A stretch of DNA of 41,787 nt from Ruminococcus sp. UBA6407 (lineage in GTDB: Bacteria > Bacillota > Clostridia > Oscillospirales > Ruminococcaceae): contig DJPR01000023.1 in NCBI GenBank assembly GCA_002438605.1, forward strand, positions 1-41,787, given 5' to 3'. Shown here in pieces: positions 18,774 through 27,326 of this stretch (its first letter is position 1; the number at the start of each line of letters is the position of its first letter). Under the pieces are notes generated by a model that was not told the origin of the DNA, ran no database searches, and saw only the letters and a list, made by a program, of their open reading frames with translations. The translations under genes and the position numbers were made by a program.

Positions 18774-19401
18774 TTTAACGCAGAAGCAATGGGTAAAGTA
18801 TACTGCCCTGCATCCATTTGAGGGATATGAGGACTTACGCTGGAAAAAGGGCGGTTCACTGAAAATCGCATTTGTTATAGTATTTCTTTTCTTCACTGCT
18901 GTTGTAGCTGATGACAGACTGTATGGATTTCAGTTCAAAGAAACATATGACAAGACATTTAATATAATCCCATATATCATCAAAAGCATAGTATTGTTTG
19001 CAGTATGGGTTGTGGGAAACTGGTCGGTATGCACCTTGCTTGACGGTGAGGGAACAATGAAAAATATCTGCATATACAGTTCATACGCTTTAGTACCTTA
19101 TATCATACAGCTTTATATCAACGTACTGCTTTCCCATGTTCTTATAAGAGATGAGTATATATTCATGCTTGTAATTAATATTATCGGAACTTTATGGACA
19201 GTTGTTCTGATATTTTCCGCCATTAAAGCAGTACATCAGTATAGTTTTTTAAAAACAATTTCAGCGTGTTTGCTTACTTTAGCGGCTATGATGATTATAC
19301 TTTTGCTGCTTGTATTGCTGCTTTCACTTTTTCAGCAGCTTTATGTATTTATTTATTCGATTTATACTGAAATTTCCTATAGAGCTTGTTCCCATAGTTA
19401 G
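18766..19401 (+). CDS. YIP1-family membrane protein
   Basis: This 211-residue protein has about five membrane helices and the YIP1-like signature: an amphipathic N terminus ([20 protein letters not shown]), then [20 protein letters not shown] and ALVPYIIQL. In bacteria such proteins are of unknown function. Their recurrence beside CUT1-like transporters is a general recollection, not something shown here. The start ATG 18766 overlaps the previous stop (8 bases) after AGAGGGTGA, so co-translation is likely. A role as assembly or scaffold factor for the transporter is inference. Confidence 0.8.
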   Translation: MLDLTQKQWVKYTALHPFEGYEDLRWKKGGSLKIAFVIVFLFFTAVVADDRLYGFQFKETYDKTFNIIPYIIKSIVLFAVWVVGNWSVCTLLDGEGTMKNICIYSSYALVPYIIQLYINVLLSHVLIRDEYIFMLVINIIGTLWTVVLIFSAIKAVHQYSFLKTISACLLTLAAMMIILLLLVLLLSLFQQLYVFIYSIYTEISYRACSHS

Positions 19402-19459
19402 AATTTTCCTTATATTCTGTGAGAACAGGTTCATGGATTTATGGAAAGGTGAAAAGGCA

Positions 19460-22174
19460 ATGAACAAAGGAATAAAAATTTTTTCACTTATTCTGTTATC
19501 AGGAATGCTGTTGACCTCTGCGGGTTCTGTTTATGCTGAATCAGGCATGGAAAGTTATTCAGCGGGCAGTGAAACTGATGAAAATAATGAAGAAAAAAGA
19601 GTATTGTTAACGGAGTCAAAGGAAGAAACAGATATAAGTGCGGCAGATGTAAAAAAACTGATGAATTATGCAGGCGAGTGTGACGGATATGAGGTATACA
19701 CAAAAACTGATGATGAAACTGATAAGGAAACCCAGAAAAAGTGCGGAAAAGCAGTTATAATGGAAAAGTCAACAGGAGCAGTAAAGGCAGTATTTGAAAG
19801 CAGTAAAAAGAGTTCAGATGGAGAAATACTCATAAGCAAGGCAAAAAGATTTATCCTGACCATAAATGACCGCAAAGAACCTTTAAAGATTACAGAGCTT
19901 GTTTCATCAATTGATGAACCCTTGCTTTTTATTTCGTCAGACAAAAAAACATTGGAATATCTGAATAAGGATTATTCAGATGTTCAGGAAACGTACAGCT
20001 ATTTAAAAAGTCAGGGTGACAGGGAAGTTTACTGCAATGAAAGCGGAGATAAATTTGTATGGCTGAATAAAGAGAAAAATCAGGTGTTTACAATGTTTGA
20101 GTATTCAGCAGAAAATGAAGATTACCGTATGCTTTTTGATACAAGAACTGCACTTATCGGACTGGAAAATAAAGAAACAGGGTATATATGGTGGTCATCA
20201 CCCCTTGACGCTTCAAGAGATACATCTGCAACTTCAGCAATTATTGAAAATTTGCGTTCATCGAGTGTTTTAACATACGGAAAGCTTGAAAGCAGGTCAA
20301 CCGCAACACTTCGTTCATCAGGAAGCAAATGCAGTATAAGTACGGAAAATATACCAAATGGAGTAAAGGTCACATATAATTATACGGGAGTCGGGATAAG
20401 CTATCCTGTTGAATACACACTTGAAAAGGACTGCTTAAAGGCGAGTCTTAAAGCATCTGAAATAAAGGAAAAGAACAGTGCCTACATTGCTGCACGAATT
20501 TCTGTTCTTGGAAACTTTGGTGCAGGCGGTTCAGATGAAAACGGATATTTTGTTATACCTGACGGAAGCGGAGCAATAATAAATTTCAATAACGGAAAGG
20601 TCAATTCTGCACCTTATTCTCAGCGTATCTATGGTGCTGATGTTTCAGCAGTTCCCAGAAAAAAGGGTGCTGTTACCGAGCAGGTTTCGATGCCTGTTTA
20701 CGGCATAGTAAAAGAGGACAATGCACTGCTTGCAGTTGCGGCAAAAGGAGATTCAAATGCATTTATTAATGCAAGCGTTTCAAAGCAGTCCAACAGCGGC
20801 TATAATTTATGCGGATTTTCATTTGTAGTGCGTGACACTGATACATATTATATGTCAGGCAATATGAATTCGGAGCTTACTGTTTTTGAGGGCGGAAAAA
20901 TAAAGTCGGACGATATAGAAGTGCGTTACTATCCTGTTTCAAAAATAGATGCAGATTATGTTGACATAGCAGATTGTTACCGTCAATACCTGACGGAAAA
21001 AAAGAAAATTTCCGCAGTAACAAAAAAGAATTACTCACCGCTGTATGTGGACCTTTACGGCGGAGTCAGAAAAAAGAAGTCATTTTTAGGAATACCCTTA
21101 AATGTGCGGGCGAGCGTTACAAGCTTTGAACAGGCAAAGGAAATAATCTCAAATCTGAATGACAGCGGAGTCAATGACATTGTTGTGTCATACAACAGCT
21201 GGACAAATGCAGGCATTGACGGCAAGGTGGACTATAAAGCAAAAGCGGCAGGCAAATTGGGCGGAAAGAGTGAGTTTAACAAATTCAAGGATTATATAAA
21301 TTCAAATGAACTGGAGTTGTATCCTGCTGTAAACAACAAGTCGTTTTATTCGGGACAGGGCTATTATTCGTTCGACAGCACAAGCGTAAGGATTTCGGGG
21401 GCATATTCAAGAATTATAAGCTATGATATGGCTTATGGCATAAAAAATGACTTTAAGGATATTATGTCGCTTTTATCTCCCGACTGCTTTAACGATGTTT
21501 ACTCAGATTTAGCTGAAAATTACAGCAGTATGGGGCTGAACGGAGTTTCATTGGGAGATATGACAACTGCACTTTATGGCGATTATGGAAAAAATAATAT
21601 ATCACGTTATAATACTATGAATATTCTTGAGGATTGTTATAAAACGATTGACAGCAGTTTATCTGACTGTATTCTTGCGGATAATGCAAATGCCTATGCA
21701 TTCCCCTATGTAAAGCATATTACAGACGTTCCGCTGTGTTCAAGCGGATTTGACGTTTTTGACGAGGACATACCTTTTTATCAGCTTGTCATTCATGGTA
21801 TAATACCGTATTCATCTACAGCAATAAACGGAAGTGACGACCCTGATAAGTTTCTTTTAATGTCGGCAGCAGCAGGGAGCAGTCTGCACTTTGATATGCT
21901 GTATGAGGACATAAGTGAACTTAAAGATACAGATTTTAATAAATATTTTTATGCAAAATATAACAGCTGGACAGATACTGCCGCAGAGCAGTACAAACTG
22001 ATTTCAGCTGTATTATCAAAAGTAAGCGACTGCACCATTTCGGATTATCATAATGATAACGGAGTTATAGAAACGACATATTCAGACGGAACTGTAATCA
22101 GGGTTAATCTGAATGAGAAAACCATATTCTGCAACAATTCGGAGTATAAAACGAATTTTGTACAGACTTTCTGA
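19460..22174 (+). CDS. DUF5696-type secreted protein, glycoside-hydrolase-like
   Basis: The protein has 904 residues from ATG 19460 after GAAAGGTG; in-frame ATG 19433 would also be possible. The signal peptide ends at VYA-ES (about residue 26) with no lipobox and no C-terminal anchor. Residues about 200-515 look like a beta-sandwich of the kind preceding glycosidase barrels (ALIGLENKETGYIWWSSPLD, YFVIPDGSGAIINFNNGK). Residues about 525-850 look like a (beta/alpha)8 barrel: SPLYVDLYGG, VNDIVVSYNSW, LELYPAVNN, GLNGVSLGDM, CILADNANAYAF, FDVFDEDIPFYQ. Acidic residues at strand ends (GDM, DEDIP) are candidate catalytic groups. I recall this layout as the DUF5696 family. Enzymatic activity is inferred only; it may instead be a glycan-binding pseudo-enzyme. 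Confidence 0.75.
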   Translation: MNKGIKIFSLILLSGMLLTSAGSVYAESGMESYSAGSETDENNEEKRVLLTESKEETDISAADVKKLMNYAGECDGYEVYTKTDDETDKETQKKCGKAVIMEKSTGAVKAVFESSKKSSDGEILISKAKRFILTINDRKEPLKITELVSSIDEPLLFISSDKKTLEYLNKDYSDVQETYSYLKSQGDREVYCNESGDKFVWLNKEKNQVFTMFEYSAENEDYRMLFDTRTALIGLENKETGYIWWSSPLDASRDTSATSAIIENLRSSSVLTYGKLESRSTATLRSSGSKCSISTENIPNGVKVTYNYTGVGISYPVEYTLEKDCLKASLKASEIKEKNSAYIAARISVLGNFGAGGSDENGYFVIPDGSGAIINFNNGKVNSAPYSQRIYGADVSAVPRKKGAVTEQVSMPVYGIVKEDNALLAVAAKGDSNAFINASVSKQSNSGYNLCGFSFVVRDTDTYYMSGNMNSELTVFEGGKIKSDDIEVRYYPVSKIDADYVDIADCYRQYLTEKKKISAVTKKNYSPLYVDLYGGVRKKKSFLGIPLNVRASVTSFEQAKEIISNLNDSGVNDIVVSYNSWTNAGIDGKVDYKAKAAGKLGGKSEFNKFKDYINSNELELYPAVNNKSFYSGQGYYSFDSTSVRISGAYSRIISYDMAYGIKNDFKDIMSLLSPDCFNDVYSDLAENYSSMGLNGVSLGDMTTALYGDYGKNNISRYNTMNILEDCYKTIDSSLSDCILADNANAYAFPYVKHITDVPLCSSGFDVFDEDIPFYQLVIHGIIPYSSTAINGSDDPDKFLLMSAAAGSSLHFDMLYEDISELKDTDFNKYFYAKYNSWTDTAAEQYKLISAVLSKVSDCTISDYHNDNGVIETTYSDGTVIRVNLNEKTIFCNNSEYKTNFVQTF

Positions 22175-22204
22175 TTATTTACAGGAGGGAGAGACGATTT
22201 TCAT

Positions 22205-23101
22205 ATGAAAAAAAAGAGCTATGAAAAAAGAAAAAGCCGTTACGGCTATTGGTTCATATTGCCATGGATTGTCGGAACAATTGTCTTTTTCCTTATTCCG
22301 CTGGGGAAATCAATGATTTACTCACTAAGTGATGTTGTTATTGGCGAAAGAAAAATGATACTGACATTTAAGGGCATGGGCAATTACTATAAGGCGTTGT
22401 TTGAGGATAAGGACTATCTTGACGCTCTTTTGAATACGCTTGGACTGACTCTTTTAAAAACACCACTAATTTTGATTTTCTCACTTTTTATTGCAGTGAT
22501 TTTAAATCAGAAATTCAAAGGACGTTCTCTTGCAAGAGCAATATTTTTTCTGCCTGTAATCATAGCAACAGGGCCTGTATTCAGTATTATAAACGGAGAT
22601 ATATCAAATACGGGAAATACGAGTGCAGGACAGTTTTCAACCATGTTTTCTTCAAATCTTGTGGACAAATTAATGCATTTTCTCGGAATATACAATTTCA
22701 GTGATAAGATAACCGAATATATTACTGTGATTTCAAATGATATTTTCGGTATAGTATGGAATGCAGGTATACAGATACTTATTTTCCTTGCCGCACTTCA
22801 GAATATCCCTGCATCAGCAAGAGAGGCGGCTGCAATTGAGGGTGCAACATCATGGGAGTATTTCTGGAAAATAACATTTCCCTATGTAAGTCCGTTTATT
22901 CTTGCAAACTTTATATTTACGGTTATAGATACATTTTCAAGTCCTGTAAATGAGGTAATGCAAAGGATAACCAAAATTCAGAGTGACCTTAATTTCGGAC
23001 TTGCCGCCGCAATGGCATGGATTTATTTTATAGTTGCATTGTCGGGTATCGTGGTTGTAACTGTTATTATGCGGCATTATATTTATTATGAAACAGATTA
23101 G
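22205..23101 (+). CDS. Sugar-type ABC transporter permease (MalF/UgpA-like), pair 3
   Basis: This 298-residue permease has a lysine-rich N terminus (MKKKSYEKRKSRYGYW) and six helices. The EAA loop is SAREAAAIEGATSWEYFWKI, close to consensus. The Shine-Dalgarno AGGAGGG at 22183-22189 is about 15 bases from ATG 22205, unusually far, and no in-frame start is closer. It belongs to the eight-gene operon, with no binding-protein gene of its own. It may use the 980-residue or the 781-residue binding protein. Confidence 0.9.
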   Translation: MKKKSYEKRKSRYGYWFILPWIVGTIVFFLIPLGKSMIYSLSDVVIGERKMILTFKGMGNYYKALFEDKDYLDALLNTLGLTLLKTPLILIFSLFIAVILNQKFKGRSLARAIFFLPVIIATGPVFSIINGDISNTGNTSAGQFSTMFSSNLVDKLMHFLGIYNFSDKITEYITVISNDIFGIVWNAGIQILIFLAALQNIPASAREAAAIEGATSWEYFWKITFPYVSPFILANFIFTVIDTFSSPVNEVMQRITKIQSDLNFGLAAAMAWIYFIVALSGIVVVTVIMRHYIYYETD

Positions 23102-23113
23102 GTGGTGGATTGC

Positions 23114-24043
23114 ATGAATGAAGTATCATTACGCCGTAAAAAGCGGTTAAGGGAAATAATATGGCCATTTTTCAGGTTTTTCATTTTATTTGGACTTGGA
23201 TTTGTCATTCTCTATCCACTGATTTATATGTTAAGCTGTGCATTTCGTGAAAGCTCTGATATGACCGACCCCACAGTAATGTGGATTACAAGGCATTATA
23301 CCCTTGATATTATAAGGGAAACCATAAATGCAATGGACTTCGGTAACACTCTGCTCAACACTCTTAAACTGAATATAGGCTGTTCTGTAGTACAGGTAAT
23401 TTCATGTGCGATTACAGGTTACGGCTTTGCCAGATTTAAATTCAGGGGAAAAGGCATTATGTTCGGCATAGTAATAATGATGATTTTAGTACCTGCCCAG
23501 ATAATCTCACTGCCGCTGTATACACAGTTCAGATATTTCGGAATAAAAGGAATTTTCAGCATAAATCTGATTGACAGCATGGCTTGTATGTATCTGCCTG
23601 CTGCAACAGGAAACGGCATACGTTCAGGCTTGATGGTTTTAATTTTCAGACAGTTTTTTCGTGGAATGCCAAAGGAGCTTGAGGATGCAGCATATCTTGA
23701 CGGATGCGGCCCTTTCGGTACGTTTCTGCGTGTTATGATGCCGAATGCACTTTCATCTCTTTTGACTGTGTTTTTGTTTTCTGTTGTGTTTTACTGGAAT
23801 GATTATTATGTAAGCTCAACATTTTTTACAAATAATAAGACTGTTTCATTAATGCTGAAAAACCTCAGTTCACAGTTAAGTCTTATGCTGTTTAATGATG
23901 CCACAGTGCAAATCAGTGCAAGGGAGCAGATAGTCTGGATGGAGGCAGGCTGTTTGATTTCAATTATGCCTATTCTGATAATGTATATATTTCTGCAAAA
24001 GTATTTTACAGAAGGCATAGAGCGTTCGGGAATTGTTGGATAA
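23114..24043 (+). CDS. Carbohydrate ABC transporter permease (MalG/UgpE-like), pair 3
   Basis: This 309-residue protein starts at ATG 23114 with GGTGGTGG upstream; GTG 23102 overlaps that site and is unlikely. A basic N terminus precedes six helices. The EAA loop is ELEDAAYLDGCGPFGTFLRV and the MalG-type ending is EGIERSGIVG. It is the last gene of the operon. The terminator palindrome begins only two bases after the stop codon. It pairs with the preceding permease. Confidence 0.9.
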   Translation: MNEVSLRRKKRLREIIWPFFRFFILFGLGFVILYPLIYMLSCAFRESSDMTDPTVMWITRHYTLDIIRETINAMDFGNTLLNTLKLNIGCSVVQVISCAITGYGFARFKFRGKGIMFGIVIMMILVPAQIISLPLYTQFRYFGIKGIFSINLIDSMACMYLPAATGNGIRSGLMVLIFRQFFRGMPKELEDAAYLDGCGPFGTFLRVMMPNALSSLLTVFLFSVVFYWNDYYVSSTFFTNNKTVSLMLKNLSSQLSLMLFNDATVQISAREQIVWMEAGCLISIMPILIMYIFLQKYFTEGIERSGIVG

Positions 24044-24044
24044 G

Positions 24045-24086
24045 AATACCGCACAAACTGAATATCAGCTTGTGCGGTGTTTTTAT
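24045..24086. terminator. Bidirectional terminator made from a palindromic repeat variant
   Basis: Arms ACCGCACAA (24048-24056) and TTGTGCGGT (24070-24078) are followed by GTTTTTATT. It lies between the convergent transporter operon and folD, and abuts both stop codons. The arms match the inner part of the local palindrome family but lack the outer AAGGCA/TGCCTT. Confidence 0.85.
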
Positions 24087-24943
24087 TACAGTATATCGTT
24101 CTGCTGCTTTGCAGCTGTTAAAGTATTTCTCATAAGAGTAGCAATGGTCATAGGGCCTACACCGCCCGGAACAGGAGTTATAAATCCGGCTTTCTTTTCT
24201 GCGGACTCAAATTCAACGTCACCGCAGAGCTTTCCGTTTTCAAGACGATTCATGCCGACATCAATGACAACAGCACCCTCTTTAATCATATCACCTGTTA
24301 TAAAGTTTGCTTTTCCGACTGCAACAACAAGAATATCAGCCTGACGGCATATATCAGCAAGGTTTTGAGTTCTGGAGTGACAAATCGTAACAGTGCCGTT
24401 CTTATGTAAGAGCAGCATAGCCATTGGCTTGCCTACAATATTGCTTCTTCCAACTACAACGCAGTTCTTTCCGCTTATTTCAACGCCTGTGCTTGCAATC
24501 AGATCCATAACGCCTGCAGGAGTACATGGCAGGAACGAATATTCACCGATCATGATTTTTCCTACATTGGTAGGGTGAAAAGCGTCAACGTCCTTCTGAT
24601 AGCTTATTGCATTTATAATTGCAGTTTCGTCAATTTGCTTTGGCAGCGGAAGCTGAACAAGAATGCCGTTTACCCTGTTATCTCTGTTTAAAACGTCAAC
24701 AAGATCAAGGAGCTGTTCCTGAGTTGTATTTTCGTCCAAAGCATACTCAAATGACTGAAATCCTACTTCTTCGCAAGCTTTTTTCTTTGAGTTTACATAA
24801 ACTCTTGATGCAGGGTTGTTGCCGACAATAACAACAGCAAGTCCGACTTTAAGTCCCTTTTCCTCTTTCAGCTTGGCAGTTTCTTCTGCAACCTGTGCTT
24901 TTACAGAAGCTGCAACCTCTTTACCGTTAATTATCTTTGCCAT
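24086..24943 (-). CDS. folD: Methylenetetrahydrofolate dehydrogenase/cyclohydrolase
   Basis: FolD interconverts 5,10-methylene-, 5,10-methenyl- and 10-formyl-tetrahydrofolate in one-carbon metabolism. The 285 residues are of usual length. Diagnostic segments are YVNSKKKACEEVG (catalytic YxxxK), VQLPLPKQID, PCTPAGVMDL, the nucleotide-binding VVVGRSNIVGKPMAMLLLHK and the C-terminal ITPVPGGVGPMTIATLMRNT. The start ATG at 24943 follows CGGAGGAAG. It lies one base beyond the lgt stop, so the two are one transcript; longer in-frame versions run back into lgt and are not credible. Confidence 0.97.
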   Translation of the reverse strand: MAKIINGKEVAASVKAQVAEETAKLKEEKGLKVGLAVVIVGNNPASRVYVNSKKKACEEVGFQSFEYALDENTTQEQLLDLVDVLNRDNRVNGILVQLPLPKQIDETAIINAISYQKDVDAFHPTNVGKIMIGEYSFLPCTPAGVMDLIASTGVEISGKNCVVVGRSNIVGKPMAMLLLHKNGTVTICHSRTQNLADICRQADILVVAVGKANFITGDMIKEGAVVIDVGMNRLENGKLCGDVEFESAEKKAGFITPVPGGVGPMTIATLMRNTLTAAKQQNDIL

Positions 24944-24944
24944 T

Positions 24945-26039
24945 TTATTCTTCCTCCGTTTTTTCTGTTTTCTTTGTACTGATGTCATCAGAATTTTCGT
25001 TTTTTTGTATTTCATCAGTTGATTCGTCAATTATATTTTCATAGGCTTCATCTGAACTGCCTTTGTGGTTTCCTTTTTCATCGGCAAGCATTTGTTCTGA
25101 TTCTTCAATAAGCCTTTTTGATTCTTCGGTATTGCAGTAAAGCTCAAATCCATCGCCGTTAAGCCTTTTATATTTTGCAAGAACAACGATAAGAAAAATC
25201 AATGAAGTTAATGCCAATATGCCTGCCAAAGCCTGAGAAGCCCTTATACGTCCAAGCATAAGACTGTCTGTACGAAGTCCCTCGATGAAAAATCTGCCCA
25301 AGCCATACCAGAATACATACATAAGGGTAAGCTGACCATCAAATTTTCTGTGCTTGGAGTATATGCTCAGCAAAATAAATCCTAAGATACACCAAAATGA
25401 TTCATATAAAAAGCATGGGTGAACAGCATACTTTTCGGACATTTCAAGACCATTGAGAAACATACTGCCGTTTTGATAAGCCATTTCATTTACAATTGTA
25501 CTTTGGATAGTACCGCCTGTCATTCCGAAAATGCAGTCTGTATTTGTGCCGAAAGCCTCCTGATTTACAAAGTTGCCCCAGCGGCCGATTCCCTGTCCGA
25601 TGAGAAAGCCCAGAACAGCAACGTCAAGCATAGGCAGCAGCCGAACCTTTTTGAGTTTGCAGATTATTCCTCCCACAAGAACCGCACCTATCAGACCGCC
25701 GTAAATGGCAAGACCGCCGTTTCTTGTGTTGAAAATTTCTTTTAAATTATCCTTATAATCGTCCCATGAAAAAATCACGAAATAGAGCCTTGCACCGATA
25801 ATTCCGCCAATTATGCCGCCGATGACGGCGTCAATGGCTCTGTTGGAGTCTATTCCGAAGCGTTTCATTTTAGAAAAGCAGTAAAACATTGCAAGAATTA
25901 GTCCGAAAGTAATTATTATGCCATACCATTGAATGTCAAATCCGAAAATTGAAAAAGCAGTCGGATTTATTGAAACGTCAATATCAAGTTTAGGAAAGAC
26001 TATTCTGAATGGGTCTTTTATGCTTTCAACCTCCGTCAT
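24945..26039 (-). CDS. lgt: Prolipoprotein diacylglyceryl transferase with acidic C-terminal tail
   Basis: Lgt attaches diacylglycerol from phosphatidylglycerol to the lipobox cysteine of prelipoproteins. The window's lipoproteins at 6915 and 29990 are presumed substrates. It is a 364-residue, seven-helix protein. Conserved motifs include GGLAIYGGLIG, the signature IGRWGNFVNQEAFG, HPCFLYESFW and GRFFIEGLRTDSLML. The usual length is about 260-290 residues. Here roughly 70 additional C-terminal residues are hydrophilic and Glu/Asp/Lys-rich, with no motif. The ATG overlaps the upstream peptidase stop (TAATG). Confidence 0.95.
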   Translation of the reverse strand: MTEVESIKDPFRIVFPKLDIDVSINPTAFSIFGFDIQWYGIIITFGLILAMFYCFSKMKRFGIDSNRAIDAVIGGIIGGIIGARLYFVIFSWDDYKDNLKEIFNTRNGGLAIYGGLIGAVLVGGIICKLKKVRLLPMLDVAVLGFLIGQGIGRWGNFVNQEAFGTNTDCIFGMTGGTIQSTIVNEMAYQNGSMFLNGLEMSEKYAVHPCFLYESFWCILGFILLSIYSKHRKFDGQLTLMYVFWYGLGRFFIEGLRTDSLMLGRIRASQALAGILALTSLIFLIVVLAKYKRLNGDGFELYCNTEESKRLIEESEQMLADEKGNHKGSSDEAYENIIDESTDEIQKNENSDDISTKKTEKTEEE

Positions 26040-27319
26040 TATTCAGCAGCTCCTTTCACTACTGAAATAGCTAGCTTATCCGCACAGAGTTCATTTTTTA
26101 TAAAGCTGAGAACGTCATCACAGGTCATTTCTGAAATAACCTTTATAGCGTCATAAGGTCCAACGTCCTCCATGCTTGAATTAATAAGGAGATTTGCAAC
26201 AGCCTCAACGTTATTAAGCTCCCGTATGCATGAACCGTAGTTTGACTTTTTAAGTCTTAGGAAGTGTTCATTGTCAAATCCGTTTGTTTTTGTATTTTCA
26301 ACCTCTTCTGAAATTGCGTCACGAACTTTATAAGGGTCAACCGATTCACCGCTGAATATTACGGAGAAGTAGCCGTCACCGTTGAAAACTTCAAATCCAA
26401 AGCCTGAATTGATAAGTCCCTCGGATAAAAGTCTTTGATAAAGTGCAGATGAAGGGTCAGCGATAAGACCGGCGGCAACGATAGCCTCCATAGAAGCCTT
26501 GAGGTTTTCATAACCTTTTTTGGGAGAACATTTGTATCCGATATTGAATATCGGCGTACCGACAGGGTGTTCCTCAACAAATTCCTTCTTGACAATTGTA
26601 TCCGGTTCATTTGGGAATACAGTTTCAAGTCCCTTATCTTCGCATGGCTTAAGACACTTATCGCATATTGCAAGTATTTCGTCTGCATCAACATTACCTG
26701 CAATTGCAAGAACCATATTATTGAGATTATAGAATGTGTTATAGCATTTATAGAGCAAATCAGCGTCTATTTCGGCAATGCTTTCAACAGTGCCTGCAAT
26801 ATCTATTTTTACGGGGTGATTTTCGTACAGGCAGCTTAAAAGATTGAAGAAAACCCGCCATTCAGGGTTGTCGTTGCACATTTTTATTTCCTGACCGATA
26901 ATTCCCTGTTCCTTATCAACGCTTTCCTTGGTAAAATAAGGCTCCTGAACGAAAGTCAGCAGTATTTCAAGAGATTCCCTGTAATTTTTGGAACAGCTGA
27001 AAAGGTAGCAGGTCTTGTCAAAGGACGTAAATGCGTTTGCACTTGCACCTGTTTTGGCATAAAGCTCAAAAACGTCACAGTCCTCATTTTCAAAGAGCTT
27101 ATGTTCAAGGAAGTGAGCAATACCCTCAGGAACTGTTGTAAATTCCTTATCCTCCTTAGTTTTGAACATGGTGTTAATCGAGCCGTATTTTGTTCCGAAA
27201 AGAGCCTCAACAGTACTGAAATCCTGCATTTCGCATATATAGATGTCAAGTCCGCTTGGGTGTTTTACATAAATACAGCTGTCACCAGTTTGTTTTGAGT
27301 TTATAATTTTCTTTTCCAT
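26039..27319 (-). CDS. ymfH: M16-family zinc peptidase (YmfH-like)
   Basis: This 426-residue protein carries the inverted zinc motif HxxEH as AHFLEHKLFE near residue 66. A downstream Glu in the QGIIGQEIKMCNDNPEWR helix is typical of M16 peptidases. It is the zinc-bearing half of a two-subunit M16 enzyme in which the neighbour upstream supplies the non-metal subunit, as in the YmfF/YmfH pair of Bacillus. In Bacillus that locus has been linked to EF-P modification, but no EF-P modification gene is in this window. The ribosome site AAAAGGAGGT lies inside the end of the preceding gene. Confidence 0.88.
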   Translation of the reverse strand: MEKKIINSKQTGDSCIYVKHPSGLDIYICEMQDFSTVEALFGTKYGSINTMFKTKEDKEFTTVPEGIAHFLEHKLFENEDCDVFELYAKTGASANAFTSFDKTCYLFSCSKNYRESLEILLTFVQEPYFTKESVDKEQGIIGQEIKMCNDNPEWRVFFNLLSCLYENHPVKIDIAGTVESIAEIDADLLYKCYNTFYNLNNMVLAIAGNVDADEILAICDKCLKPCEDKGLETVFPNEPDTIVKKEFVEEHPVGTPIFNIGYKCSPKKGYENLKASMEAIVAAGLIADPSSALYQRLLSEGLINSGFGFEVFNGDGYFSVIFSGESVDPYKVRDAISEEVENTKTNGFDNEHFLRLKKSNYGSCIRELNNVEAVANLLINSSMEDVGPYDAIKVISEMTCDDVLSFIKNELCADKLAISVVKGAAE

Positions 27320-27326
27320 TTTTCTG

